Below, piece after piece: positions 1 through 10,503 of a DNA stretch of 64,000 bases. The stretch spans positions 1,550,001 to 1,614,000 of the forward strand of contig JAUPSS010000005.1 in assembly GCA_040285825.1 (NCBI GenBank). Direction: 5' to 3'. Each line of letters opens with the position of its first letter. Positions within the stretch are counted from its first letter, which is position 1. The DNA comes from Eukaryota sp. TZLM1-RC. Its lineage: Eukaryota > Metamonada: BaSk clade. Made by a program: the position numbers and the translations under genes. A model generated the notes under the pieces. That model searched no databases. It was not told the origin of the DNA and saw nothing but the letters and a program-made list of their open reading frames with translations.

Positions 1-584
1 TCAGACTCCCCTCTTGCGATCAACTCTCGTGTAGCGGTCGAACTAATGGGACGCTCCTCAAGCTTGTTGCAAGGGATAAAAGAGTCCCTGAATCTACAAA
101 GTCGGGTGGTTTCTATTACGCTATCAAGATCTGTTACACCTCTTTGTATAACGATCACTTTGAACTCTGATAATAAGGGTTCCAAAGTTTCTATAGGCCA
201 TAACACAGGTGATGAACAACTCATCTGCTCAACAAGGTCAGCACCTGACAACATTAGTACTTTGTGGTTGGAGTACTGATCTTGAATACGTTTGAGGACA
301 GTGTAAGATCTGACATAGTTTTTTTGATTGGATTCCCACTCATCAATACAAATAAGAGATCTTATGGGAGAAAGACCAATAGCTTTGTTGAGCATATTCA
401 AGCGATGTATGATAGGCAGAAGACCGGGTTTGCCATAATGGTTGGAAACAGGTGAAACAATCACTTGCTGAACAGAATATCCATGTTTTTCTGCACAGGA
501 CACCCCCTCCTCCATCATGGCAATATGAAGCTTTGTTGGAGGGTTGAAGGAGCCAAGAAAGACGAGTATAGTTGGATAACCCAT
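1..584 (-). CDS. nicotinamide/nicotinate mononucleotide adenylyltransferase (NMNAT), 3' end outside window
   Basis: Joins NMN or NaMN to ATP to give NAD+ or its deamido form, the last step of NAD synthesis. The frame is open from an ATG at 584 (Met-Gly-Tyr-Pro) to the window edge. An in-frame stop lies shortly upstream, which supports this start. The N-terminal nucleotide-binding signature reads GSFNPPTKLH, the GxFxPxTxxH pattern of the family. Near the edge the second signature reads ISSTATRELIARGES, the conserved ISSTxxR block that lies close to the C-terminus. About 194 codons are visible, so only some 20-40 residues of a typical 220-280 residue eukaryotic NMNAT are missing. No transmembrane segment or intron is seen. 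The family call is strong; cellular location cannot be read from the sequence. Confidence 0.9.
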   Translation of the reverse strand, partial: MGYPTILVFLGSFNPPTKLHIAMMEEGVSCAEKHGYSVQQVIVSPVSNHYGKPGLLPIIHRLNMLNKAIGLSPIRSLICIDEWESNQKNYVRSYTVLKRIQDQYSNHKVLMLSGADLVEQMSCSSPVLWPIETLEPLLSEFKVIVIQRGVTDLDSVIETTRLCRFRDSFIPCNKLEERPISSTATRELIARGES

Positions 585-749
585 TCTTACAGACAATGCT
601 CGAACAATAAAGCATGTTCAAGCATTCTGAATTCTGATTGAAAAGTGTTGTCTTATTTATTCTTGATATTTAAGAAAAAAGCATCAGACACAAGGATGGA
701 TCGGCTGAATCATCTGAACGTTTGGTCCCTCCAGAATGGTAATTTCATC

Positions 750-1170
750 ACTGGTGGAAAACTTTAAAATAAATTTTTATTATTATTATTAAATTATTCT
801 AAAAAATACAGTCTAAAAGTCAATATCTTCAAAACAAACTTCCACACTAACAAACCGTACAGCAGCAATATTTTTAGAATGGGCACTGAGAGACATCAGA
901 GCTTTCGAAATCATTTTAGGAATTACTTTGAAAATAGTAAAAACAATACCATTAACCAGAAACAACGATCATTCATTCTTCTTTTTACAAGATATTCAAA
1001 TAGATCAATAAAAATCATTGCAGTGTTTCTAAGACGTCTATACAAAGAACTAGCAAATGGGCAACTTTGGCAACCCACATGTTTCAATTCTTTTATTGAA
1101 TTTGTATACAATTCTGAATCACAAAGAAGCGATACTTCTCAAAATACATGTGATGAACCGATTATTTAAG
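750..1170 (-). pseudogene. decayed 3' end of a LINE (R2/R4-like) element
   Basis: The minus strand at 923-1111 encodes the typical last segment of the local LINE proteins (a basic stretch, then a variant of FWxNRIVFxxFK), and about 780-900 resembles the LINE tails at 50507 and 61020. The copy is strongly diverged and 5'-truncated. Confidence 0.55.
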
Positions 1171-1280
1171 TCCCTTTTTTATTGTCAACTTAATCATCTT
1201 AAATCTATGGAAAAACGTTGATTGTTGACAATTAATTCTAAATGTTAACTCTTGTATTACCACTTTTTATTCATATAAAT

Positions 1281-4200
1281 CTAATTGGAAAAGTTCCACA
1301 AACTAGCTCTGGCTATTGGCCCTGCTCTACTACGAGTGGAAGCACTTTGAATTTCTGTCCCTGGTGAAAAAGGTGATGGCGGTGATAGGGGTGTTAGGGG
1401 TGTGGGACGATAATTTAACCCAGATGATGTTAATGGAGGCAAATCATCAGGTAGATGAATGTCCACTCCCTTCTTCACCTCATCTATTGACCAGACCTTT
1501 GTCCACATCTCGGGTTGCATGTTCAAAGAAAGGTAATTGTGAAAATACGGAACTTTCAGATTAGGATCTTCATCAGAAGGCATCCTCTTTTTGGGAAGGT
1601 ATTCAAAAAGATTGTAAAACAATGCAAATACTCTGAACAACGATAAAACTAATCGGTAGAGAGGTGCCAGTAACACTACAACGAGAGGACTTTGGAGGTC
1701 CTTTCGACGGCGTAATTTGACATAGTTAAAAGCAAAAAACACAATATACTGGAGCAAAAGCACTCTGAAATATATCAAGAATAATGAATTAACATCATCA
1801 TGCATGACAAAGTACAAAATAATTAAGAAATGGAAATAATCCCTGATGATAGTGATAATTTCATAAATATAAAATGGCTTGAGAATGATGGTGTTAACGT
1901 TCCAATAGCGTACTAAATGCTCCAGGTACTTGAAGAAGAATCTGTGGGCACACGCATCCTACAGTTAAATGGGAAAAAGAGTCACAAACCCATGATTTGA
2001 CTCGTTGATTGAATAAAGATTTCTCATCAACACAGTGATCCCCAAACAAATCCTCTCCCAGGTGGAAAAGGTCTTCCGGAGCTTGTGTGAGTGCTGGGGT
2101 CGCCGCCAAACAAATCAATCTCTTCATCCTGCCGTTTATTGATTTTTCTCTCAGAATAAACCCCATTTGAGCATCCTCACCATGAAAAGCACTAGAATTA
2201 CTACTAAATTGACCTAAAAACATACCTATTATGATGATCCAAAACAAAATTCAACTCTTTCTTTTTCCAAATCGAAATGGCACCGCTGAAATTAAAAAAC
2301 TAAAAAGATGAAACACACTGGGGGTAAGCACAGGTTCCAAACTTTTCTTGAACAAGTTTTAGTAATCCGCTTAGTAAATACTCCATATCCTGGAAAGCAA
2401 CCAGAAAAGATCTCCTTCTCCACGAATTTCGGTACTGAGGTCTATTCATGTCGGTTCTAATGGTGATGACTCCCCCTGCCACGTCATCTTCTGCTAATCG
2501 ATGGGTCTGCCAGCTCATATCTGCTGGAATCATGACATCATCATCCATAATTACGACATATTCTATTTCTGGACGATAAGCTAAAATGTTTTTGTTGACA
2601 TAATGTAAGCAGAACGTCTTATTACCAGTTGGTATGTAGACATAATTGACTGTTCTTCCCCAAGCTTTAACTTTTTTAATGACTTCAATGGTACCATCAT
2701 TGGGGAAAGGAGTAGGTCTATTAGCATTGTGACAGACATAAACATTACCATTTCCAACACTTCGACTAGCTAATCTTAGGGTTCTTTCAAAGTCAATAGC
2801 TTTTTGTTTCTTTAACTCCACCAGTTCTTCTCTTGATGGAGGTTTAATAAAGTTGTTTTTACAATTATTTAAAATCAAATCGGGATCTCTACCTGCCGAA
2901 ATATGACTTGCTATAAGGATGGCAACATTAGAATTATCATCATTAAACCCCTTGACTACTCGGTGTTCTGGCCAAGAAACAGTAAAGAAGGCGAGAATGA
3001 TGAGGAAATGTTCCAAGCCAAGGATGAACAAGGTGATGTAGAATCTATTAACGGAATGGAGAAACCTAGTCGCAACCATAAAATCTCGGTAAAAGAAAAA
3101 CAATAACAAAAACAAAATTAACGCGAAAAACATCCAAAAAACAATTTCCACCGTGTCTCTTGCACCAGGAGAATACTGTCTCTTCAATCTTTCAAAGGAT
3201 TCAAGCAACTCGATCCATGTATCATTACGAAATACTCTTGCAGGGGGTTCAGGCTGGTAATGTTGCCTGGCAGCAAGAGTTTCTTCGTCTTGGATTAATT
3301 CAAACCAGTTGTCTGGAAGAGAATGGTATTTCTCTTTTGAAGTGTTAATTGAACCTTTGAAAAAACCTTTGAATTTTTCAAACAACAATGCAAGAATTAA
3401 AAATAAAATGGAAATGGAAATTAAAAGAAAATCTAAAATGTCGAACCTATCCCAATCTACATCAAAAGCAAAGTATTCAATGCTAAGAAACCTGCAGATG
3501 GAACCATCATGAGAAGCTATATCTAAATTGAACCCTAGAAAATCAACATGACTTGCTTCCACTGTGACTGCAAAAGGAAAAGCATTTGTATCGATTCCAG
3601 TGATGTAAACAAAAACTTCAGGAATTCTCTGAAATTCATTATTGAAGAATATTCTACCAGAAAAAACATGGTGGCCCTTCAAATGTAACTCCCAATCATT
3701 GGTTAGATTCAACCCAAAAGATAATGATCCTCTATCAAAAGCATTAAACTTAAGAAAGGAAGAATTGAATGCCAATAATGCATATCTAACTTGCGTAAAC
3801 TCTCTCATTGTTGTAAGCCAGGTTTCAACTGACACTAAACCATTATACTGAGGGTGATGAGCAACTTCATAGTTTGTCTCTATTGAATTGGATTCAGTAA
3901 TGGTATCATCGTAATGAAACCTTACACCTCTAAAAGAGAAAAAAACCTCAACATCATCAACAAATTCATAACTCATGGGTAATGTGAATTGGCGGGGTAA
4001 TTGAGTACCAAAACCCAAATCGCTTGAACCTAATTGGTCATCTCCGTTGATACTAGAACTAAATGCAAATAAAGAAGGATCTTCAAAGCAAAGTGTACTA
4101 ATCGCAATCCATGAAAGAGTTATTGATTCAAGCAACGAGTTGTCAAATACTATCAAACGAACGGTGAAGTGATCAGCTGCTACAGTGGTTACAGAAACAT

Positions 4201-6349
4201 CAAAACCAATTTCTGGTGAGGTATGAATACTTGAAAAAGAAACAAAAACTTGTGGAGAATAACTAAAGGTTTTTGTAAAATAAACTTCATACTCAAAGGT
4301 TTTTTCTTCGCCTTTTTGATGCAGTCTCCATTCAGGAATTTGAGAAGAAAGTTGCACAACGCCAGACTCTACTAGGTAGGAGGGAGGACAAAGCAAGGGT
4401 CCAACAACAGATGATATTGAAGGGGGTTGCAGAATAATGAAAATGAACCCCAATAAAGCAAACAAAGCGGTGTAAAAGCAAATTCCCCTCAGTTTCTTTA
4501 ATCTACCGTCTCTATTCTCAAACTGGTTCTTTGGTAAAAATGGTAAAACCTCTTCATCTTCGTCTTTTAAATTGTGGTTGTCAGAGACGGAATTTTCATC
4601 AGGGATAGTGATTTGCAAAATGTTTTGTTCCAAATGTTGGTTATCAAAGGGAAGTTCCCCATCATCAATGCCAAAATCATCACCTTCGACGACATTTGGT
4701 TGGCCATAATCACCAGATTCAGTTGAAGAGTCGGAATCATGCTTTGATTCAATCTGACCTACCTCAATATGCCGATTACGATTGCTGGACGAATCATTAT
4801 TTGAATCATACTCCAACTCCAACCCTGTTGCCAATGACAACTCCTTCCTAAAGACGGGATCTGATAGCATAACGTAGGGAATTTGATGTTCTGTGACGAG
4901 AATAGGTTGAGAATTGGTTGAGTCTGACCTCAATTCTTCGATTGGATGTGGATTTGATTGATTAACTGATTGATTAACTGCTTGATTAACTACTGTTTTT
5001 TCTAGTATGGGATCAGCCTCGCCTTGGAATCTCTGACCTTTAACCAACCTTACTCTTTTGAAAAACAAGCATGTGTTGAGGGAATCGTGAACATCTGCAG
5101 GATTTAAAGAAAGATTAGCAATCATTTGAATTCTAGGACAATACTGGAGACAAAATCTCAAAACAGAGGTGAATAAGCAGTTCCTGTAAGGAATGTGGGT
5201 CTTTCTTGAGGTAATTGAATTCAAAACTCTTTCTAAAAAGAAAAGGCTCTTGTTGATTGTGACAGATTCCTTGAAATAGAGAGAACTCCGGTGTAAATCT
5301 CTATCAAACGCTGCTAAATCTACAAAAACTAACTTTGAATGAGTTTGTAATTCTCTAGAAATCAAATGAATAGAAAAAATACCATGTCCTCTCGTGGAGA
5401 CCTTATTAGATTTAGTTTTCCTTATTGTCCTAAAACTGGACCCCCGTGCCAGCTTTACCATTGCATCTCTTAGATTATCAACCTTTAATTGACTTAGTCC
5501 CGGAATGATGCTGATTTGTTGGTTGGCGGAAGCAGACATCACTAGTGAAGAGTTTAGAAGAACAGGTTTCTCTTCACCTTTGGTAGTTACCTCAATGGAG
5601 AGTAAATCCGAAACACCTTCACCATGAACTTCGAGATAAGAGAAGTGGACTTCTTGATCTTCAGATAGATTGGAGAATATAGATTTTAAACACCGTGGAA
5701 TTAAACCAAGAGACTCAGCGGAGTTTTCCAAAAGTGATCCGAATAAAGTGTAGCTTTTCCCTGCACCTGATCCTCCGTGATTCATAATGGTGGTTGATTT
5801 ATTTGCAAACAAGGCTGAAACACTGGGGAGACCAACGTCCTTAAAGACAGCAAAATTATCATTATCAAAGACTCTAGTAAAGGGGAAGGTCCAAGTTTCC
5901 TTAACATGATCAGGGCCTTGTTGGGAAAACGAGTGAGGTACCTTGATGGTAATTGATTCGGTAAGTTCATCATGCTTGATAAGAGAAGTATGATGGACAT
6001 CCTGATCATTCTGAGGTGTTGTCAATTTACAATAAGCAGCAAGAGGTTTAACATTAAAATGCTTGTTTGCGGTGATTTCCAGGTCTTGAACATTGTCATA
6101 ATCACTGTTTGAAATGTTCAACTGATGAGAAGAGCCTTCTCTTACAGAAGACCACAGAGCAGAAGTACTTGGTTGAGTGGGAAGAGAATATTGTACTTGT
6201 CTTTTTGTGACAGAGGATATCTCTTGAGAAGAACTCTGTGACTGGTTGTCAAGTGACGATTGTAAAGATGAAGCTGTGACGTGCCTGTTTTCCTCAACAT
6301 TTCGAGCGAATGATGACAGTTCCTTCAGAGAGACAAGATTGTGTGACAT
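1281..6349 (-). CDS. kinesin-like motor / H-type lectin / GT2 glycosyltransferase fusion, membrane protein
   Basis: Four exons: 6349-2319, 2285-2226, 2191-1963 and 1928-1281, with introns of 33, 34 and 34 nt, all GT-AG and frame-consistent; 1655 residues predicted. Residues about 150-440 resemble a kinesin motor: P-loop GGSGAGKSYT near 192, switch I-like STRGH near 318, and INKSLxxLxxV followed by HIPYR. Switch II is DLAAFD instead of DLAGSE, so motor activity is doubtful. After an acidic linker comes a transmembrane segment near 630, then two H-type lectin-like domains (about 671-752 and 885-962), several membrane segments, and a GT-A family 2 domain from about 1140 with IMDDDV at 1269, FHGED and QRVKSW. 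The end has more membrane segments and a Ser/Pro-rich tail. The GT could build an extracellular polysaccharide; the substrate is unknown. The motor and first GT block share one uninterrupted exon, so the fusion is not a splicing guess. The start is the ATG at 6349, because codons further upstream belong to the adjacent transposon. Confidence 0.85.
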
Positions 6350-6387
6350 CAAATCGATCGGTGCTGATATTACAATATTTAAATCAT

Positions 6388-7590
6388 GGGTCAGGGACAC
6401 ACCTGCCCACTTTTTTGAAAAGTGAAACACACCTACCCACTGCTGAATTTTTTGGTACTTCTGTACCCAATTGTTTTAAGGATACTTATCCATCCCGATT
6501 TGTTTGATGATGTAATCATGTTTGTGTTTCTTAATTACTTGGTACGTTAACCAAACTCATCTCAAACATTGGCAGTAACAAAAACAGTAGCAACCGCATC
6601 GCAAAGTCCTTTTTCTCTGTCGGAAACAATGGTGTTGATATCTGAACCATATGCATCACGAAAACGTTGACAAAACCAGGTCCAGTTGTCTTTGTTTTCG
6701 GTCGACACTACTGCAAAGGCCAGTGGAAACAAATGGCCCTCTGCATCAATGGACGTGGATGTCAACAACACTTGTTTATGTTTGGTTTTCAAGTGCGTCC
6801 CATCCAGAAGAACCATTGAACGACAAAATGCAAATCCCTTGATTGTACCTTGCAGCGCTATGAAGAGTCGTCTAAAGGTGTCAGTTGTATTTTTTTCAAG
6901 ATCAATAACACTTCCGGGGTTTCTTTGACTTAAAAGTTCCAAATAGTGGTCAAGTTTTTTGTAGCTTGATTCTTCAGTTCCATAAAGACTGGTTTTAATC
7001 ATGTGCCGTACCCGCTTAACAGTGTGATTGGGAAGTATAAATCCAGCCGCTGTGTTTAAATCCACTTTCAAATGCTTGGAGCTGATGGCAGGATCCTTTT
7101 GGATTTTTGTACGAATGGATGTCAAAGAGGCAAGGTAATCTGTGGAAGGAGGAAGATTCTTGTAGGAAGAAGTTAGATTACCATCACAGGAATGAGCTTT
7201 ATACCGCTTAACCTCATAAGGAGTTGTTGTAGAAGCGGATTTAGGTCGTGTAGCATAGCATTCAAACGTACATCTTTTATTTTTGCAACGAGCATAAATT
7301 CTTGTATGTTCAGACTTTTTGTAGACACAATAGGCACTGCTATGGACACAATCTAGCCGAATCAGTTCCTTTATGATTTCCATCGAAGCCAGGGAACCGA
7401 TTTTCAAGAGATAATCGGTGTCGTTATGTTTGAGAGTTATAGTTGATTCAGCAACAACGGAAGAGGTTGTTGTCATGTCCAATCTGCAAAGAAGTCCTAT
7501 CAGTAAAAAAGTGGGTAGATGTGTTCACTTTATTGTGGTGGGTAGACGTGTTCCACTTTTTGCAAAAATGGGTAGATGTGTACTTTTCCC
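6388..7590 (-). mobile_element. MULE (Mutator-like) DNA transposon with TIRs and 9-bp TSD
   Basis: The 1203-bp element is flanked by direct repeats TTAAATCAT (6379-6387 and 7591-7599). Both ends start with GGG when read inward and carry matching inverted repeats of about 50 bp with the motif CTACCCA occurring repeatedly. A 9-bp duplication and long TIRs are typical of MULEs. The left end lies 38 bp upstream of the start codon of the fusion gene, so the element sits in its promoter or 5' UTR. Confidence 0.9.
6562..7476 (-). CDS. MULE transposase, C-terminally truncated
   Basis: The 304-residue protein starts at the ATG at 7476; a TTG two codons upstream is not a likely eukaryotic start. The N-terminal third has a cysteine/histidine pattern (CKNKRC, later HSC) like the FLYWCH/WRKY-GCM1-type DNA-binding finger of these transposases. 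The catalytic core shows the first Asp in LLDGTHLKTK and the second in VSDREKGL, the usual MULE spacing. The protein stops just after the second block, where the family continues with a C-x2-H helix holding the third catalytic acid. It is therefore probably inactive, a deletion derivative moved by a full-length relative elsewhere. Confidence 0.85.
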   Translation of the reverse strand: MTTTSSVVAESTITLKHNDTDYLLKIGSLASMEIIKELIRLDCVHSSAYCVYKKSEHTRIYARCKNKRCTFECYATRPKSASTTTPYEVKRYKAHSCDGNLTSSYKNLPPSTDYLASLTSIRTKIQKDPAISSKHLKVDLNTAAGFILPNHTVKRVRHMIKTSLYGTEESSYKKLDHYLELLSQRNPGSVIDLEKNTTDTFRRLFIALQGTIKGFAFCRSMVLLDGTHLKTKHKQVLLTSTSIDAEGHLFPLAFAVVSTENKDNWTWFCQRFRDAYGSDINTIVSDREKGLCDAVATVFVTANV

Positions 7591-7682
7591 TTAAATCATA
7601 TAACTGTAATTTTTTTAAACTGGAATATTTATTGAGAAAAAAAATCTGTGATTTGTTCATACATTCTTCAGTGAGATTCATA

Positions 7683-7913
7683 CCTGTTTCCAACTTTCTC
7701 AATGTCTACTCACAGGCTGTAAGATAAATGTAGCGTCATTTGACAAAGACAATCATGATCTTCATCAATGGGCTACCTCACTTAAATACACCTACTGCTT
7801 TCACAGAACAAAGCCTCGCGACTTGATGTATCTAAGTGGATCTACCAAATGCTACTAAGGCATTTGTAGATCGGTCTCAAAAGTTTTAGTTTCTGTATGC
7901 TCGCGTTCCCTAT
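7683..7913 (-). ncRNA. candidate Fanzor guide RNA scaffold (conserved 3' tail, copy 1)
   Basis: This segment lies directly 3' of the Fanzor-like reading frame and has no coding frame of its own. It is clearly conserved with 26282-26515 behind the second copy, and similarity stops abruptly at 7683 and 26282. In TnpB and Fanzor systems the guide RNA comes from this position. The RNA assignment is an inference from location and conservation. Confidence 0.3.
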
Positions 7914-8622
7914 TCATCTCCTCAACAGAGCATCTGGGCAAATGTATCTTTCCGGCCACAATTGCGCTTTCTTCTTAGTTTGAATATTTTTTGCAGCGGA
8001 AATATCTCTGTCATATACTATTTGACACTCATTACAAATACGCATCTGCCATGAGCTTGCTTGAATATTCTCGGCCATGCAACAACTTGACAGTTTGCTT
8101 GTATTAAATTCACTGGTTGGCAAGTGCTTCACGTCCTTTTGATGACACAGCCATTTTCTGAAATCCCTAGCTGATCCATATCGATTGACCTTTCGGCAAT
8201 CAGAAGGGAAATTAGCAGTACCCACAACAAGACAGAGTTTTTCAGGATGTCCAGCCAGCCTTTGAAATTTGTTGAGGCTCTCTCGGAACCGTCTCTCTTT
8301 TCGTCTGCGGTTATCAAATTTAATTATTTTCCATTTCTGGCGATTACTTTCCAAATACACTTTCCTCCTGACCAGTTTCCAATGGATCAAATATTGGTTG
8401 AAATTTTGAACGGAATATTGGTTGGGAGAGTGTTTACTGGGTGAAGGATTTGTCCTAACCTCCTGCCAGTTGGACAAGGGATAACTCCACATTGATAATC
8501 ATTTAAGAAGTAACCACATAATCTTGATTGGCCCAGATCAACGCCAATAAGGGGCCTTTCAGGTAAAATTTCGACTGGATGTCTACGTCTTCGACGGGGC
8601 ATTTTTTAGTGCCCTTCAACTG
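7914..8622 (-). pseudogene. Fanzor/TnpB-like RNA-guided nuclease remnant, copy 1
   Basis: Two minus-strand frames together give the C-terminal nuclease half of a TnpB/Fanzor protein. The upstream frame (from 8602) carries a RuvC-I motif, LIGVDLGQS, after an Arg-rich stretch. The downstream frame (8492-7914) has LCLVVGTANF where RuvC-II normally lies, then EFNTSK, Cys pairs (SCC and CNEC) of the zinc finger, and the RuvC-III motif YDRDISAAKNI. A frameshift near 8430-8460 separates them, so this copy is broken. No ATG-led N-terminal domain is visible; similarity to copy 2 ends near 8790. Intact Fanzors are about 450-700 residues, so the N-terminal wedge/REC part is missing. It adjoins a COMM-domain gene on the opposite strand. 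Confidence 0.75.
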
Positions 8623-8858
8623 TGTTTCTCTGGTTTTGTTGGCATTAGGGTCACTTTTCATTTCATTTTTTGATCTTCTTTTCTATTTCGGTGGTTCATC
8701 CAGCTCATCTGTGTTTTCTGAGTCATTATTTTTACCCTCAAAGGTCAAAAGCAGTTCATTGCCATTAGTTTTCAATAAAAAATTTTTAATCTATTTTTCA
8801 AACTTTTTCTGTTGATATTGAATTTTTGGTAAGGACATTTTTTCAATATTCGTTTCAG

Positions 8859-9372
8859 ACATGTATTTCTGATAAACTTTGTTTTGGACGATAATCCTTC
8901 GATAAGTGGAAATTTTTTCACAGAGTGGAAAACATGTAAAGGTACCTCATGAAATTTAGAACCTTTATGAGAAGCTAAAAGTATTATTCTAAATTTCTTC
9001 CAGCAATGCATGTGAGAAAGAAAAGTGAGTAAGTATTGTGAAATTTTAAGATTAAAGAGAAAAAGCTCACCAATTTCCAATGAAGAAAAGGTGATATTAT
9101 CATGTGAGGACAGTAGGGAGGCAGTGGTAGGAAATCTTTGAAGGAGATTCAAGATACAGTTACATGCATTGAATAAAAAGAATCTCATTTGGATGGCAAC
9201 CTGTGATTATTCTGAGCTAAATGAACCAATAGGTCCTTTTAGCGGTGTTGTCATTCCTTCCTTGACTTTAGTTGACTCGAAGGAAAATATCAACATTGAG
9301 CTAAACGAACGAGAGCTGGAAGCCCTTTTCAATACTGTTGAAGATATCTCTGTTCATTTAGACAATCTGTAA
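8859..9372 (+). CDS. COMM-domain (COMMD) protein, 5' end unresolved
   Basis: COMMD proteins form the Commander complex with CCDC22/CCDC93, acting in endosomal sorting. The last exon (9154-9372) encodes a COMM-like domain: LNKKNLIWMATCDYSE, a conserved Pro in VVIPSLTL, and a final ELEALFNTVEDISVHLDNL helix. Upstream exons fit one frame through small GT-AG introns: 8942-8971 or 8942-8974, 9012-9050 (39 nt) and 9124-9153 (30 nt). Another donor/acceptor pair at 8829-8858 (30 nt) points to a further upstream exon, but no ATG follows in frame before similarity to the Fanzor element begins near 8790. The 5' end may have been cut by that insertion. A TGA at 9139 falls inside the proposed last intron. 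The family call is moderate because the domain is short and divergent. Confidence 0.55.
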
Positions 9373-9603
9373 TATAGTAACTTATTTTGTAAATAAATAG
9401 TTGATGTTTTTTGTTGTTTATTTGAACATTATTGGCACGTTATTATGCAAAGAAGCTCCTGAACTGTGTGTTCTAGGTTTTCTGTGTTTTATGTCTACAC
9501 CATTAAGTAAAAGTTGAAAACTAAGGCCCATAGATGTCCTAGGGAGAAACTAGACGTTGGTGCAAGATCTGGTTGGTGAAAAAAACACCAAAATGCAACC
9601 AAA

Positions 9604-10503
9604 GTGAAAACCACAGAAAAAGATTTGAAAATTAATCATTTAGTTTATTCACCTTCCTATTATCACACATTTATGTCTTCCAACCAAACTCTACACGTTG
9701 CGAGAGCAAAGGCCAGGGAACACAATAGGCTTCTTTCTCTAGTTTTTTACTCCACTATCCACAGCCAGTACGATCACTTCGTGAAGAATGTTCTTCCTCT
9801 GATGAATCAGTTATCCGACCGATATGAGTTTTGGCTTGCAAAGGTTAATTGTCGAAATAATCCTGAAATCGGTGAGAACATTACAAAATACAACGTTGCT
9901 TCATTTCCTTTCTGTGTGGTTGCTGATCCCTCAACCATGAAATCTTTAGATCGAATTCCACTTTCTACAATCAAGCCAAACCAAATAGTTGCAAAGTTGA
10001 GGACGGTGTCAAACGCCATGCAGCAGGATATGAGGGAAAGGAACATGGCCACGAGGGGAGAACAACCAGAAAGGTCACTGAGAAGGGAACAAGAGCAAGC
10101 ATTTGCAGAAGCTGAGCTAGCAGCGAAGAAACGTCAAGAGGAACAAAGAAAAGAGGCAGAGGATAAATTGAAGGAGGAACAAGCTATGAAAGAGAGCGAG
10201 GAGAGGAGAAAGGAAAGGGGAGAGCGTGCAAGAGCAATGAAGACAGAAATTCCAAAGGAGGAAGGAGAAACGTGTTTGATTGGGGTCAGGTTGCCAGACG
10301 GCAGTAGGATAGAGGTCAATGTACCAGTTAGTTACCCAGTCAGTTTTATTTTTGATTGGATTACCCTTGAAACTTCTATTGACCCTGATAGGATTATTTT
10401 GGTTTCCAACTTTCCTAAAGAGGAAATCTGTGATTCACAAGAAACTTTAGAAAATGTCAAAATTACGGGAAAGAGGTTGTTTTTTGTTGAATATAAATCG
10501 TAA
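9604..10503 (+). CDS. UAS/UBX-domain protein, FAF2/UBXD8-like, 5' end unresolved
   Basis: The order is a thioredoxin-like UAS domain (first 130 residues), a charged coiled coil rich in Glu, Lys and Arg (about 145-215), and a C-terminal UBX domain with VRLPDGSRIEV and a beta-grasp end. This is the layout of FAF1/FAF2 proteins, which recruit the p97/Cdc48 ATPase to ubiquitinated clients, for FAF2 at the ER and lipid droplets. The first ATG in frame is 9673, but residues before it (YSPSYYHTF) match the usual lead-in of the UAS domain, so coding probably begins upstream and is joined by a small intron I could not place. The UBA domain and membrane hairpin of FAF2 are not visible, which leaves the exact subfamily open. 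Confidence 0.75.
   Translation: MKTTEKDLKINHLVYSPSYYHTFMSSNQTLHVARAKAREHNRLLSLVFYSTIHSQYDHFVKNVLPLMNQLSDRYEFWLAKVNCRNNPEIGENITKYNVASFPFCVVADPSTMKSLDRIPLSTIKPNQIVAKLRTVSNAMQQDMRERNMATRGEQPERSLRREQEQAFAEAELAAKKRQEEQRKEAEDKLKEEQAMKESEERRKERGERARAMKTEIPKEEGETCLIGVRLPDGSRIEVNVPVSYPVSFIFDWITLETSIDPDRIILVSNFPKEEICDSQETLENVKITGKRLFFVEYKS

Noticed and set aside
6350-6430. Longer start of the fusion protein, with about 27 extra residues
   Set aside because: These codons come partly from the MULE terminal inverted repeat and begin with GTG; the ATG at 6349 lies outside the element.
9139-9141. In-frame TGA in the COMM-domain gene as recoded stop or selenocysteine
   Set aside because: A 30-nt GT-AG intron (9124-9153) removes it with correct phase, matching other introns here.
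8772-9188. 138-codon minus-strand frame as the N-terminal domain of Fanzor copy 1
   Set aside because: It lies antisense to spliceable COMM-domain exons, and the second Fanzor copy has no matching sequence beyond its 5' boundary.
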